Below are positions 15,475 through 23,939 of a stretch of DNA of 64,000 nucleotides, one piece after another (the first letter of the stretch is position 1; every line of letters begins with the position of its first letter). The stretch lies in contig NZ_JODC01000006.1 of the NCBI RefSeq assembly GCF_000720765.1, positions 1 through 64,000 of the forward strand. The letters run 5' to 3'. A program made the translations under genes and the position numbers. Under the pieces are notes generated by a model. It saw nothing but the letters and a program-made list of their open reading frames with translations, had not been told where the DNA came from and made no database searches. The DNA is from Streptomyces sp. NRRL S-646. Its GTDB lineage: Bacteria > Actinomycetota > Actinomycetes > Streptomycetales > Streptomycetaceae.

Positions 15475-16897
15475 GCCCCGCCTCTCCGCCCGCGAGATTC
15501 TCGCGCTGGTCACCGACGCCTCGACCTTCACCGAACTCCCGTACCCGGCAAGGAACTCTCGCCCCGACGGCCCCCTTGCCTGGCAGGGTTACGACGCCTC
15601 GCGCGCCCGCGCGGTCGAACGCACCGGCGAGACGGAGTCGGTCGTGTGCGGCACGGCCCGGGTCGCGGGCACGCAGGCGGTGCTGATCGCCTTCGAGTTC
15701 GGCTTCCTCGGCGGCTCGCTCGGTGAACGGACCGGCGACCGCCTGGAGGCCGCCTACGGCCACGCCCGTGCGCACCGCCTCCCGGTCGTACCGCTGGTGG
15801 CCACGGGCGGCAGCCGTATGCAGGAGGGCATGCTCGCCCTCACCCAACTCCAGCGGGTGGCCCGCCAGTCGGCGCTCACGAGGGAAGCCGGGCTCCCTCA
15901 GATCGCCGTCCTTCGCGACCCCACGACGGGCGGCGGCTGGGCCACCCTCGGCGCGGGCGCCGACGTGATCCTCGCCCTGCCCGGCACCCAGGTCGGCTTC
16001 GCGGGCTCCCGGGTCCGGCCCCCGGACGCGGATCCGTCGGCGTATGCGGCGGAGGCGCAGGTGGCAGTGGGGGCGGCGGACGCGGTGATACCCCTGACGG
16101 AACTGCGGGAGACGCTTGGGTTGTGGCTCCGCCTGCTTTCCGCGCCCCAAAGGGGCGCGGGGCTGTATCGAGATGCGGCACCACCGCGGGGCGCGACCAG
16201 CCACAACGCTGCCGCGGACGCCATACAACCCAATGCGGCACCACCAGCAGCACCGCTCCCTTTCGCCCTCGGCACTCAGGACCTGCCCAAAACCGGCTGG
16301 GACGCCGTCCAACAAGCCCGCTCTGCCCAACGCCCCCGCGCCCACGCCTACTTGGACGCCTACTTCACGCACCGCGTAGCGATCCACGGCGACCGCTGCG
16401 GCGGCACCGACACAGAGGGCATCCTCTGCGGCTTCGGCGAGCACGCGGGCCGCACCGTCGCCTACGCCGCACAAACAGGCACCGCCACCCGCCCGGCGGG
16501 CTACCGCACCGCCGCCCGCCTGCTCCGGCTCGCGGACCGGCTCGGCATCCCGGTGCTGACGCTGGTGGACACTCCGGGCGCGGCCAACGACGCGGAGGCG
16601 GAGCGGCAGGGCGCGGGCGCCGCGATCGCGGAGCTGTTCGGTGCGGTGGCGGCCGCCCGCGTTCCGGTCACGACGCTGGTCATCGGCGAGGGCGGCTCCG
16701 GCGGTGCACTCGCGCTTGCCGCGGCAGGCAACACCTGGGCCACCCCGGACAGTTACTTCTCGGTGATCGCACCGGAGCTCGCAGCCGCGATCCTCAAGCG
16801 GCCGCCGGAGGAGGTCGAAGCCACGGCCGACCAACTGCGGATCCGGCCTCAGGACCTGGTGGAGCTGGGGGTGATCCGGGGCATCGTCGGGCCCTGA
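15467..16897 (+). CDS. Fused beta/alpha acetyl-CoA carboxylase carboxyltransferase with a repeat-derived linker
   Basis: A 476-residue crotonase-fold carboxyltransferase. The N-terminal half (residues about 20-215) is beta-like: GFLGGSLGERTGDRLEAA, VATGGSRMQEGMLALTQ and TTGGGWATLGAGADV. The C-terminal half (about 270-475) is alpha-like: DRCGGTDTEGI, PVLTLVDTPGAAND and GEGGSGGALALA. It should transfer carboxyl from carboxybiotin to acetyl-CoA, and its coupling with matB supports malonyl-CoA supply. Residues about 225-247 are encoded by the dispersed repeat at 16141-16203, read in frame between the two halves. The usual N-terminal zinc ribbon of AccD is missing. The biotin subunits are elsewhere. 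Confidence 0.85.
   Translation: MPEPRLSAREILALVTDASTFTELPYPARNSRPDGPLAWQGYDASRARAVERTGETESVVCGTARVAGTQAVLIAFEFGFLGGSLGERTGDRLEAAYGHARAHRLPVVPLVATGGSRMQEGMLALTQLQRVARQSALTREAGLPQIAVLRDPTTGGGWATLGAGADVILALPGTQVGFAGSRVRPPDADPSAYAAEAQVAVGAADAVIPLTELRETLGLWLRLLSAPQRGAGLYRDAAPPRGATSHNAAADAIQPNAAPPAAPLPFALGTQDLPKTGWDAVQQARSAQRPRAHAYLDAYFTHRVAIHGDRCGGTDTEGILCGFGEHAGRTVAYAAQTGTATRPAGYRTAARLLRLADRLGIPVLTLVDTPGAANDAEAERQGAGAAIAELFGAVAAARVPVTTLVIGEGGSGGALALAAAGNTWATPDSYFSVIAPELAAAILKRPPEEVEATADQLRIRPQDLVELGVIRGIVGP
16141..16203 (+). repeat. Dispersed GC-rich repeat, copy A (inside a gene)
   Basis: The sequence reads GGGGCGCGGGGCTGTATCGA then GATGCGGC..CCGCGGGGCGCGACCAG. The same text occurs at 22506, 28122 and, inverted, at 43001; a shorter version is at 36796. 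Here it lies fully inside the carboxyltransferase gene and encodes [19 protein letters not shown] without breaking the frame. Confidence 0.8.
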
Positions 16898-16997
16898 CCG
16901 GCAGCCCGGCCCCGCAGAACCCGGGACATCGTCAAGCACCGTCGGCAACAATGAAGTTCGGCGAGGTCACACAGCACACGGGGGAGCGAGCGGCACC

Positions 16998-17411
16998 ATG
17001 GACGGGTTGATGGAGTTCAGGACCGAGGACGGTGCCCGGGTCGTCGTGGAGGGCGTGGAGAGCGAGACCGGCGCCCGGCTCGTCTCCCGCCGCGGCGGCC
17101 CCGTCCAGGCCGCGCGGACCTTCGAAGCCGCCTTGGACGGTGTGCGGGCGGCGGCCGAGTCGGCGCTCAGGGTGTTCCGGGACGGCTCGCTGAGGCCCGA
17201 CACCGTGGAGCTCGAGTTCGGGGTGAAGCTCAGCGCGGAGACCGGCGCGGTCATCGCAAAGGGCGCGGCGGAGGGGCATCTGGTGGTGAAGCTCCATTGG
17301 TCACCGGAACCGTCCCAGACGGCTCCGGAACCGGCCCGACCGGCTTCCGAACCGGCCCGGCCCGCTCCGGAACCGCCGCAACCCGCTCCCGCGGCTTCCG
17401 GCCGGTCATGA
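16998..17411 (+). CDS. Trypco1 (CU044_2847-like) protein
   Basis: The 137-residue protein has a compact beta-rich N-terminal domain: MEFRTEDGARVVVEG, DGVRAAAESALRVFRD, DTVELEFGVKLSAETGAVIAK and HLVVKLHW. This pattern (E-FGVKLSAE-GAVIAK) is the trypsin-co-occurring domain 1, known from bacterial conflict systems in which it accompanies a trypsin-like protease. The last ~30 residues are a Pro/Glu/Ala-rich tail. The stop overlaps an ATG (ATGA at 17408) that begins a trypsin-like reading frame, now broken. Family call is good; function inferred from the published association. Confidence 0.75.
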   Translation: MDGLMEFRTEDGARVVVEGVESETGARLVSRRGGPVQAARTFEAALDGVRAAAESALRVFRDGSLRPDTVELEFGVKLSAETGAVIAKGAAEGHLVVKLHWSPEPSQTAPEPARPASEPARPAPEPPQPAPAASGRS

Positions 17412-17990
17412 GCACAGCTGCCTGGCACGCCCGTATCGAGTGCGGGAACGAGGTCGGCGCGAGTTCCTCGTCTCGGCTCGGCGGGTGCTGACGTGCGCGG
17501 CACTCCTCCGGCACACGCTCGACGACAGAGAGGCCCAGCATCATCGGTGTGTCGACGTCCCTCCGGGACGAGCTGGGCGAGAACCAGGGCCAGGCTCCCT
17601 GGCTGGAACCCCTCGGCCCTGACCCGGCTGCCGGTTGGTACCGCCCCGGCCTCCTCGCTCGCGTGCTCCACGAGAGCACCCCGTTCCTGCCTTCGGCCCT
17701 GGGCCCGCCCCCTCTCACCGCCACACAGCCCCTCCCCGAACCCAACGGCCTGACAAGGAACGTCGTCTTCGCCTCGCAGGCGGCACGTTCATCGGCGCCG
17801 TCGAACTGTCCTGGCACGTCGACGACCCGGTCGCGCATGTCCGCGGCGGGCCGCCACCCGCTCACCCGCGCCGGAGCGGCCCGGCGCGCCGTGAGCGACG
17901 CACTGCGCCACTGGCCGGTGCCGGGGCTGTCGGTGGCCTGCTCGATTCGGCTGACGGCGCACAGGGAGGAGCCAGGGGCCCCACCGCGTC
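17408..17990 (+). pseudogene. Decayed trypsin-like protease, partner of Trypco1
   Basis: Translation from ATG 17408 gives WHARIECGNEVGAS. After a frame change at about 17,460 it continues FLVSARRVLTCAALLRHT, the N-terminal text of short Streptomyces trypsins. In active members the next residues are CAHVV, with His as catalytic base; here Ala-Leu-Leu replaces it. Further frames down to about 17,990 hold scattered pieces but no GDSGGP motif that I can find. At least two frameshifts and a lost His make it non-functional. The ~140 bases before the next gene show nothing clear. Confidence 0.55.
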
Positions 17991-18132
17991 GAACATAAAC
18001 CGCCAACCCCCCATTCAGCAGCACCCCGACCGGCCCCCCACAAAAGGCGCCACCCCCCTCCGGCACCGCACGATGCCATTGGGACCCGCTGCCCGGCGGC
18101 CCCACGGTCTGCGTTTCTCTGGAGGGCCCTGC

Positions 18133-19170
18133 ATGACCGCAAGTCTGGAGCAGTTGCGGCGCTGCCATTTCGCCGTTGACCTGGGGGCGGCCCGGACCCG
18201 TGTCTACGTCAGGGGCGCCGGCCTCGTCGTCGACCAGCCGTCCGTCGCCGCCGTGAACACCCGTAGCGGCGCCCTCATCGCCGTGGGTGACTTCGCCGAG
18301 CGGATGCGGGGCCGCACCCCGGCGCACATCCGCGTCGTGCGCCCGGTGTCCGGCGGCACCGTCGTCGACATCGAGATGGCGCAGCGCATGCTCCGGGGTC
18401 TGCTCGGCGACAGGCTCCGCCGCGCCCTGCGCCGCAAGCCCTTCCTGCGTGCCGCGGTCTGCACTCCGCACGAGGCCGACCCGCTGGCCCGGCGGGCGGC
18501 CGTCGAGACGCTCGTCGGGCTCGGCGCACGGCGCGTGGAGCTGGTCGACACGCTCATCGCCGCCGCCGTGGGGTGCGGGCTGCCCGTGCAGCAGCCCGAG
18601 GCCACCATGATCATGGCCTGCGGGACCGCGACCACCCAGGTGGCCGTGCTCTCGCTCGGCTCGACCGTGAGCTCCGAACGCATTCCCGTCGGCGGCGACG
18701 CCGTCGACCACGCGATCGTCCAACACCTGCGCCACCAGCACGAGTTGATGCTTCCCAGCCAGTCCGTACGCCCCCTGCACCTCGCCCTGTCCGACATAGG
18801 GCTCACCGCCCAGGGTCCGAAGTCCACAGTGATCCGGGGGCGGGACGTGGTCACCGGTCTCGTCCGCTCGGTGCAGGTCGACACCGCCGCCGTGCGCGAG
18901 GCGATCGAGACCCCGCTGACCGCCGTGGTCGACGTCATCGGCCGGGTGCTGCGGGAGTGCCCGCCCGATCTGGTCGCCGACCTCGTCGACCGCGGGATCA
19001 TGCTGGTGGGCGGCAGCGCGCTGCTGCCGGGGCTGGACGAGATGGTGCGGCAGGCCACCGGCATGCCGGTGCACATCGCCGAACGGCCCGACGTGTGTGC
19101 CGTACAGGGCCTAGGCTACATGCTGGAGGGCAGGATCGAGCCGCTGGTGCTCGGCCCGACCGTCATGTGA
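18133..19170 (+). CDS. mbl: MreB-like actin homologue (Mbl type)
   Basis: The 345-residue actin-fold ATPase has phosphate 1 FAVDLGAARTRVYVRG, IAVGDFAERMRGRTP, VRPVSGGTVVDIEMAQ, phosphate 2-like MIMACGTATTQVAVLSLG, and the adenosine motif IMLVGGSALLPGLDEMV. Length matches MreB proteins. Several core Gly/Asp positions are altered (for example CGTATTQVAVL instead of IGGGTTEVAV), as in the sporulation-associated Mbl of Streptomyces, which has a reduced actin core. It likely acts at the membrane in spore-wall synthesis. GGAGGG lies six bases before ATG 18133. Confidence 0.8.
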   Translation: MTASLEQLRRCHFAVDLGAARTRVYVRGAGLVVDQPSVAAVNTRSGALIAVGDFAERMRGRTPAHIRVVRPVSGGTVVDIEMAQRMLRGLLGDRLRRALRRKPFLRAAVCTPHEADPLARRAAVETLVGLGARRVELVDTLIAAAVGCGLPVQQPEATMIMACGTATTQVAVLSLGSTVSSERIPVGGDAVDHAIVQHLRHQHELMLPSQSVRPLHLALSDIGLTAQGPKSTVIRGRDVVTGLVRSVQVDTAAVREAIETPLTAVVDVIGRVLRECPPDLVADLVDRGIMLVGGSALLPGLDEMVRQATGMPVHIAERPDVCAVQGLGYMLEGRIEPLVLGPTVM

Positions 19171-19191
19171 GCCCCGGACGGAGTCCGACGG

Positions 19192-20493
19192 TCACCTCAA
19201 CGCCGCGATGTCCTGGGCCAGTTGCCGCGCGATCGTTTCCGCCGCCGCCGTGTCCTTGCGGTCCGCGGCCTCCCTGGCCTTCTTCAGGTCGGCTGTGAGA
19301 GCCGCCGACCTGGGTGTGTCCTCCCGTTGGCGGACGAGTTCGAGGCTGGTCACGTCGCCGGCGACCGAGCCCGCGTCACGAGCCCGAGCGTCGATCTCCA
19401 ACTGCCGCGCCCACAGAGCCAGTCGCGCCCGGTCGACGGTCTGCAGCGGCTCGTGGCGCAGCAGCAGATCCGTCGTGTTCTGCTCGGTCCGCAGGGCTGC
19501 CGCGCGGTCCTGCGGTGCCTTGCGCCAGGTGTCCAGGTCGCGTGTCATCTGCCGCGCCAGGAGCGCCGGTACGGCTTCGGAGGCGCGGTAGGCGTCCCAG
19601 GCCTCGCGCACCGCGCGGACCGTCGCGGGTGCGGGGTCGGTGTGGGCGGTGCGGACCGCCCTGCCGAGCGCGGCCAGCCCCGCCGGGACGGGCGCCCGCT
19701 CCGCGTCCGTCGGTACGGCGAGCGACACCGCCTCCAGGTCGCCGCCCGCCGAGCCGGTGGAGAACTCGCCGTACCCGGGGGCGAAGACCTTGTCCTCGGT
19801 GGTGCCGTCCATGTGCAGCTCGTGCACGGTGATCGCGTTCCGGATCCTCCCGTACGGCCCGTCGACGGTCTGGCCGACGGCCCGGACCGTGACCTGCTCG
19901 AAGACGACGCCGGGGAGGTTCTCGGTGCGGTAGACGTCGCCCTTGTGCGGGTGTGCGGGCATGATCATCGCGCCGGGGGCGTTGCCGCGGCCCGCCTGCC
20001 AGGTGCCCTCGGTGTCGGCGACGACGCCATGGTCGTAGTTGAAGACGTCCTCGCCGAGGTACCAGACGGAGCCGTCGTCGGCCTGGGCGTACCAGTCGTC
20101 GGCGACCTCTTCGACACGGCCGGCCGAGAAGGCGACGTACTGCGAGGTCACGGCGTGGATGGTGCGGTCGCCCCAGGTGATGGTCCTCGTGCCGGGCAGG
20201 AGGGTGACCTCGGTGCGGAAGGGTTTGCCGGACTCCTGACCGCCGTAGATCGTCTGGGTGACCCGCGAGGTGGGGTGGAGGGGGTTGGTGATGCGGCCGG
20301 GGTGGGTGAAGTGCGGTTGCGCGAGGTCGACCCGGTCGCTCCTCGGTGCGAGCGGCAGGCAGGACGCCGCCGTCCGCCCGGTGCTCTCGTCGACGACGTG
20401 GACGCAGTCGCCGTGGTGCGCCTGGTTCTGGGAGCACGCGCCGGCCAGCAGCAGGGCGGCTCCCAGAACGGGCCAGTAGGTCTTGTTCCTCAT
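19192..20493 (-). CDS. Secreted lipoprotein of a two-component operon
   Basis: A 433-residue protein with a type II signal peptide (YWPVLGAALLLAGAC, lipobox LAGAC). The mid part (residues 60-270) holds strands such as VTLLPGTRTITWGDRTIHAV, YLGEDVFNYDHGVV and KVFAPGYGEF. The C-terminal third is charged and helical, compatible with coiled coil. I do not know a biochemical role. It lies 58 bases after the histidine kinase on the same strand, so it is probably co-transcribed and may sense or buffer an envelope signal. Confidence 0.7.
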   Translation of the reverse strand: MRNKTYWPVLGAALLLAGACSQNQAHHGDCVHVVDESTGRTAASCLPLAPRSDRVDLAQPHFTHPGRITNPLHPTSRVTQTIYGGQESGKPFRTEVTLLPGTRTITWGDRTIHAVTSQYVAFSAGRVEEVADDWYAQADDGSVWYLGEDVFNYDHGVVADTEGTWQAGRGNAPGAMIMPAHPHKGDVYRTENLPGVVFEQVTVRAVGQTVDGPYGRIRNAITVHELHMDGTTEDKVFAPGYGEFSTGSAGGDLEAVSLAVPTDAERAPVPAGLAALGRAVRTAHTDPAPATVRAVREAWDAYRASEAVPALLARQMTRDLDTWRKAPQDRAAALRTEQNTTDLLLRHEPLQTVDRARLALWARQLEIDARARDAGSVAGDVTSLELVRQREDTPRSAALTADLKKAREAADRKDTAAAETIARQLAQDIAALR

Positions 20494-20550
20494 GCCGGCC
20501 AGCGTCCCGCCGCACCGCTGAACAGAGGCTGAACACAGCTGACGGAGCGT

Positions 20551-21780
20551 TCAGTTCCGCTCCCCCGACGGCAGGGTCACCACGAAGCGTGCCACGTCCT
20601 CCACCCGCACGCTCCCGCCGTGCGCCGCCGCCACCTCGGCGACGATCGCAAGGCCCAGCCCGGCGCCGCCCGCCCCGCGCGAACGGGACTCGTCGAGCCG
20701 TACGAACCGCTCGAAGACCCGGGCCCGGTCGGCGGCCGGAATACCGGGGCCGTCGTCCTCGACGACCAGCCGCACCCGCCCGTCGCCCGGGTCGGCCAGC
20801 GTGAACGCCACGCGCGCGCGTGCGTGACGTGCCGCGTTCTCCCCGAGGTTGCGCACCAGGCGGCGCAGCGCGTCCTCGTCGCCGGCCACCCGTGCCGCGC
20901 CCACCGCGGTGCCGTCGATGCGCAGACCGGTCGTCGAGCGCAGCCGCCGCAGCTCCTCCAGGACGAGGTCGTCGAGGTCCACGGGCCGCCTGGGGGCCGC
21001 GGGTGCGCCCTCGTCGGCGCGGGCGAGCAGCAGCAGGTCGTCGACGAGGCGCTGCATGCGTACGGCCTCGTCGTGCACCGTCCCCGCCAGCGCCTGCGCA
21101 TCGGCCCGCTCCGGGTGGGCGAGGGCGACCTCGGCGTGCTGGCGCACGGCGGCGACCGGGGAGCGCAGTTCGTGCGAGGCGTCGGAGACGAAGCGGCGCT
21201 GGGCCGCCTCGGCGCGGGCCACGCGGCGCAGCGCCAGGCCCACGGCGGCCCAGGTCGCGGCGGCCGCGAGCACCAGCAGCACGGGCAGGCCGATGAGCAG
21301 CAGCCGGGTGACCGTCGAGGTGGCCTCGGCGACCCCGGCGGGCGCCCGGCCGTCGAGGACGACGAGCTGCCGGTCGCCGTCCCGGGCGCCGACGGCGGCC
21401 ACGAGGAAGGGGTCCTCGTCGAGGGGCGTGCGGACGGATGCGCTCGCGCCGGGCTTCAGCCGGGCCAGCGCCGGCTGTCCCCTGACATTGCTGCTGGCTG
21501 CGACCACCTTGCCCGTCGCGTCCACGACCTGTAGGAACTCCTCGGCGGGATCGGTCACGGTCGGGGCGGGCACCCCGCGTCCCGCGTCGATCACCCGGGC
21601 CACCTGCTGCGCCCGGGCCCGCGCCGCGTCCCGGACATCGCCCGAGAGTTCGGAGCGCAGCCCGAGCACGAGCGCCGTGCCTCCCGCGACCAGGGCGATC
21701 GCCACGGCCAGCACGGCGATGAGCGTGGCCCGCACGCGCACGGCCCGCAGGCGCCGCTGCTGCCGCCGCTCACCCGTCAT
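20551..21780 (-). CDS. Membrane sensor histidine kinase
   Basis: The 409-residue protein has two membrane segments (IAVLAVAIALVAGGTALVLGL and LLLIGLPVLLVLAAAATWAAVGL) around a ~110-residue extracytoplasmic sensor. Then come the H-box FVSDASHELRSPVAAV, N-box RNLGENAARHA, G1 VEDDGPGIP and G2 GGAGLGLAIV. It should phosphorylate the response regulator whose gene overlaps its start by 11 bases. The sensed signal is unknown; the downstream lipoprotein is a candidate accessory sensor. Confidence 0.9.
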   Translation of the reverse strand: MTGERRQQRRLRAVRVRATLIAVLAVAIALVAGGTALVLGLRSELSGDVRDAARARAQQVARVIDAGRGVPAPTVTDPAEEFLQVVDATGKVVAASSNVRGQPALARLKPGASASVRTPLDEDPFLVAAVGARDGDRQLVVLDGRAPAGVAEATSTVTRLLLIGLPVLLVLAAAATWAAVGLALRRVARAEAAQRRFVSDASHELRSPVAAVRQHAEVALAHPERADAQALAGTVHDEAVRMQRLVDDLLLLARADEGAPAAPRRPVDLDDLVLEELRRLRSTTGLRIDGTAVGAARVAGDEDALRRLVRNLGENAARHARARVAFTLADPGDGRVRLVVEDDGPGIPAADRARVFERFVRLDESRSRGAGGAGLGLAIVAEVAAAHGGSVRVEDVARFVVTLPSGERN

Positions 21781-22447
21781 CGGGCACCAGCCGATACCCG
21801 TGCCCCCACATCGTCAGCAGCGACCGCCGCCCGAAGGGCCGATCGACCTTGTTGCGCAGCCGTCGTACATACACCTCGACGATGTTCGGATCGCCCTCGA
21901 AGTCGTCGCCCCAGACGTGGTCGAGGATCGTCCGCTTGGACACCGCCTCGCCGGCCCGGCGCAACAGGAACTCCAGGACGGCGAACTCACGCGCGGTGAC
22001 CTCGACGCCCCTGCCCGCCCGGGTGACGGTGCGGGTCGCGGGGTCGAGCCGCAGGTCACCGGCGGCGAGGACGGCGGGCCGCTCCCGGGCCTCACGGCGC
22101 AGCAGCGCCCGCAGCCGGGCGAGGAGCACCCCGTACGAGACCGGTTTGGTCAGATAGTCGTCGGCGCCGGTGTCGAGGCCCTCGATCTCGTCCCACTCGC
22201 CCTCCTTGGCGGTGAGCATGAGGATCGGCGTCCAGTCGCCCTCGCCGCGCAGCGCCCGGCAGACCCGGTAGCCGTTGAGTCCCGGCAGCATGATGTCGAG
22301 GACGATCGCGTCGTAGGCGTTCTCCCTCGCCAGCCACAGCCCGTCCACCCCGTCGGGCGCGACGTCCACGGCGAAACCCTCGGCCTCCAGCCCGTCCCTG
22401 AGCCCGGCCGCGAACCGCTCCTCGTCCTCGACGACCAGCACGCGCAT
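21770..22447 (-). CDS. OmpR/PhoB-family response regulator
   Basis: A 225-residue protein with a receiver domain (acid pair VVEDEE, phospho-Asp in IVLDIMLPG, Thr in MLTAKEG, Lys in LTKPV) and a C-terminal winged helix (REFAVLEFLLRRAGEAVSK, NIVEVYVRRLRNKV, MWGHGYRL). It is first in a three-gene operon with the kinase and the lipoprotein, and probably controls that operon among others. Confidence 0.92.
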   Translation of the reverse strand: MRVLVVEDEERFAAGLRDGLEAEGFAVDVAPDGVDGLWLARENAYDAIVLDIMLPGLNGYRVCRALRGEGDWTPILMLTAKEGEWDEIEGLDTGADDYLTKPVSYGVLLARLRALLRREARERPAVLAAGDLRLDPATRTVTRAGRGVEVTAREFAVLEFLLRRAGEAVSKRTILDHVWGDDFEGDPNIVEVYVRRLRNKVDRPFGRRSLLTMWGHGYRLVPDDG

Positions 22448-22505
22448 ACCTTCACGCTACGACGATGCGGAGGAGGAAGCCGATGGCCCTGCCGGCGTGC
22501 CCGCC

Positions 22506-22562
22506 GCGCCCCGGTGGGGCGCGGGGCTGTACCGACATGCGGCCCCGCCGCGGAGCGCACCT
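22506..22562 (+). repeat. Dispersed GC-rich repeat, copy B
   Basis: GGGGCGCGGGGCTGTACCGA followed by CATGCGGCCCCGCCGCGG matches copy A with a few changes. It fills the gap between the response-regulator start and the end of the next minus-strand gene. Confidence 0.75.
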
Positions 22563-22599
22563 GCACACGCCGGGCACACCGAAGCGGGCCGGCCGCTGG

Positions 22600-23553
22600 T
22601 CAGCGGGCGAACCAGCAGCGCACGGTGGTGCCGCCCGGCCCGGTGTGCACGCGCACCAGGTCCGCGATGAGGTTGACCATGAGGAGCCCACGGCCGCCGT
22701 ACTGTTCACGCGGGACGGGCCGGCGGCCGGCCAGCGGGTCGGTCAGGTGGCCCTTGTCGCGCACCTCGCACACCACGTGCCCGTCCTCGGCCCACACGCC
22801 GAGCGCACCCGAACCGCCGCCGTGCACCACGCTGTTGGTGGCCAGTTCGGCGGTGACCAGCGCCAGGTCCTCGACCCGGCGGGACGCGAGGCCGAGGCGT
22901 ACGGCCTCGTCGACGGCGAGGTGCCGGGCCTCGGAGAGGGAGTCCGTGTCGAAGCGGAAGCACAGGGAGGGCGGGACGTCCGGTACGGGCGGCAGCGGTT
23001 CGTTGTAGCGGGCCACGACGTCCGCTGGGGCGTAGGCCCCGCTCTCCTCGTGCCGCCCGGAGCCGGCCCGGACGAGGGTTGGGTGGGTGGCGCAGGCGTC
23101 CGCGACGACCTGCGGTTCGAGGCGCCGGATGTCGTACGGGCACAGGATGGTCGCGCTCCGGCCCCGGAAGGCCGCGTTGATCAGCGCCTCGTGCTGCACG
23201 CAGGCGGGGTATTCGGCCGGTGTGCGGCCGGCCCAGATCGGCTCGCCGATGATGCTCACGTGTGTGCCGGGCGGCTGGGCGTCGGCGAAGGCGCGCAGCA
23301 CCGCCGGGATGATCCGGCCGGGGTTGCGCCCGGCCTCCCGCATGTCCAGGAACCGCACGGCAGGGGCGTCCTCGCCCAGCGCCTCCCGGATCAGCCGGAG
23401 GCGCTCCGCGGGCACGGCCACGGCGACGGGCTCGCCGGCCGCGAGGGCGTCCCGGACGAAGGGGACGGTGCCCGCGAGGTACTCGCCCTCGTCGCCGTAG
23501 AGGAGGGCGGGGTGCACGAAGGGGGCCAGGCCTGCGCCGTCGGCGGGGGTCAC
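22600..23553 (-). CDS. MEDS-domain protein fused to an anti-sigma-type ATPase
   Basis: The 317-residue protein has an N-terminal MEDS domain (HPALLYGDEGEYLAGTVPF, FLDMREAGRNPGRIIPAVL, EPIWAGRTPAEYPACVQHEALIN), found in signalling proteins. The C-terminal HATPase_c_2 module has VTAELATNSVVHG (N-box), VRDKGHL and GGRGLLMVNLI. Actinobacteria use this combination in partner-switching control of sigma factors. The GTG start at 23553 gives the shortest form covering the domain. Confidence 0.8.
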   Translation of the reverse strand: MTPADGAGLAPFVHPALLYGDEGEYLAGTVPFVRDALAAGEPVAVAVPAERLRLIREALGEDAPAVRFLDMREAGRNPGRIIPAVLRAFADAQPPGTHVSIIGEPIWAGRTPAEYPACVQHEALINAAFRGRSATILCPYDIRRLEPQVVADACATHPTLVRAGSGRHEESGAYAPADVVARYNEPLPPVPDVPPSLCFRFDTDSLSEARHLAVDEAVRLGLASRRVEDLALVTAELATNSVVHGGGSGALGVWAEDGHVVCEVRDKGHLTDPLAGRRPVPREQYGGRGLLMVNLIADLVRVHTGPGGTTVRCWFAR

Positions 23554-23673
23554 TGCCGACCACTCCCGTCGACGTGCATGCTCACCACCGCCTCCCCTGC
23601 CCCACCGCTCCCTGGATGTCAGTCCGCGTACCCCGACGGACGGCTCTCACTCCACCCAGGACCCCGTGCGGTG

Positions 23674-23775
23674 TCAGTACGGCAGGATCCGCCCCGAAGG
23701 TGTCCTGCGGTCGATGGTGGTGTCGCGGGGCGTGGCGGGCCTGCGGTTGACACGGACGCGGGTCTGACGGTTCAT
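23674..23775 (-). CDS. Possible 33-residue basic peptide
   Basis: A strong ribosome site (GAGGAGGGCGTC) precedes an ATG at 23775, and the frame encodes MNRQTRVRVNRRPATPRD and continues to a TGA at 23674. It is rich in Arg and Pro and has no recognised domain. This is the only plausible gene in the 386-base gap between the MEDS gene and the DUF2235 gene. Short length keeps confidence low. Confidence 0.35.
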   Translation of the reverse strand: MNRQTRVRVNRRPATPRDTTIDRRTPSGRILPY

Positions 23776-23939
23776 GACGCCCTCCTCGGACCGGCTGGCT
23801 GACGTGAACCAGCCTGGTCCGCGCGCCACTTCGGCACATCGTGCCCACGGAGGCACCTCCCATGCCTCCGCAGCACGACCCGGAGCAGAACTCGCTACTC
23901 CCCCGGGAGGAGTACGACCCTTAGAAACCCATTAGCCCC

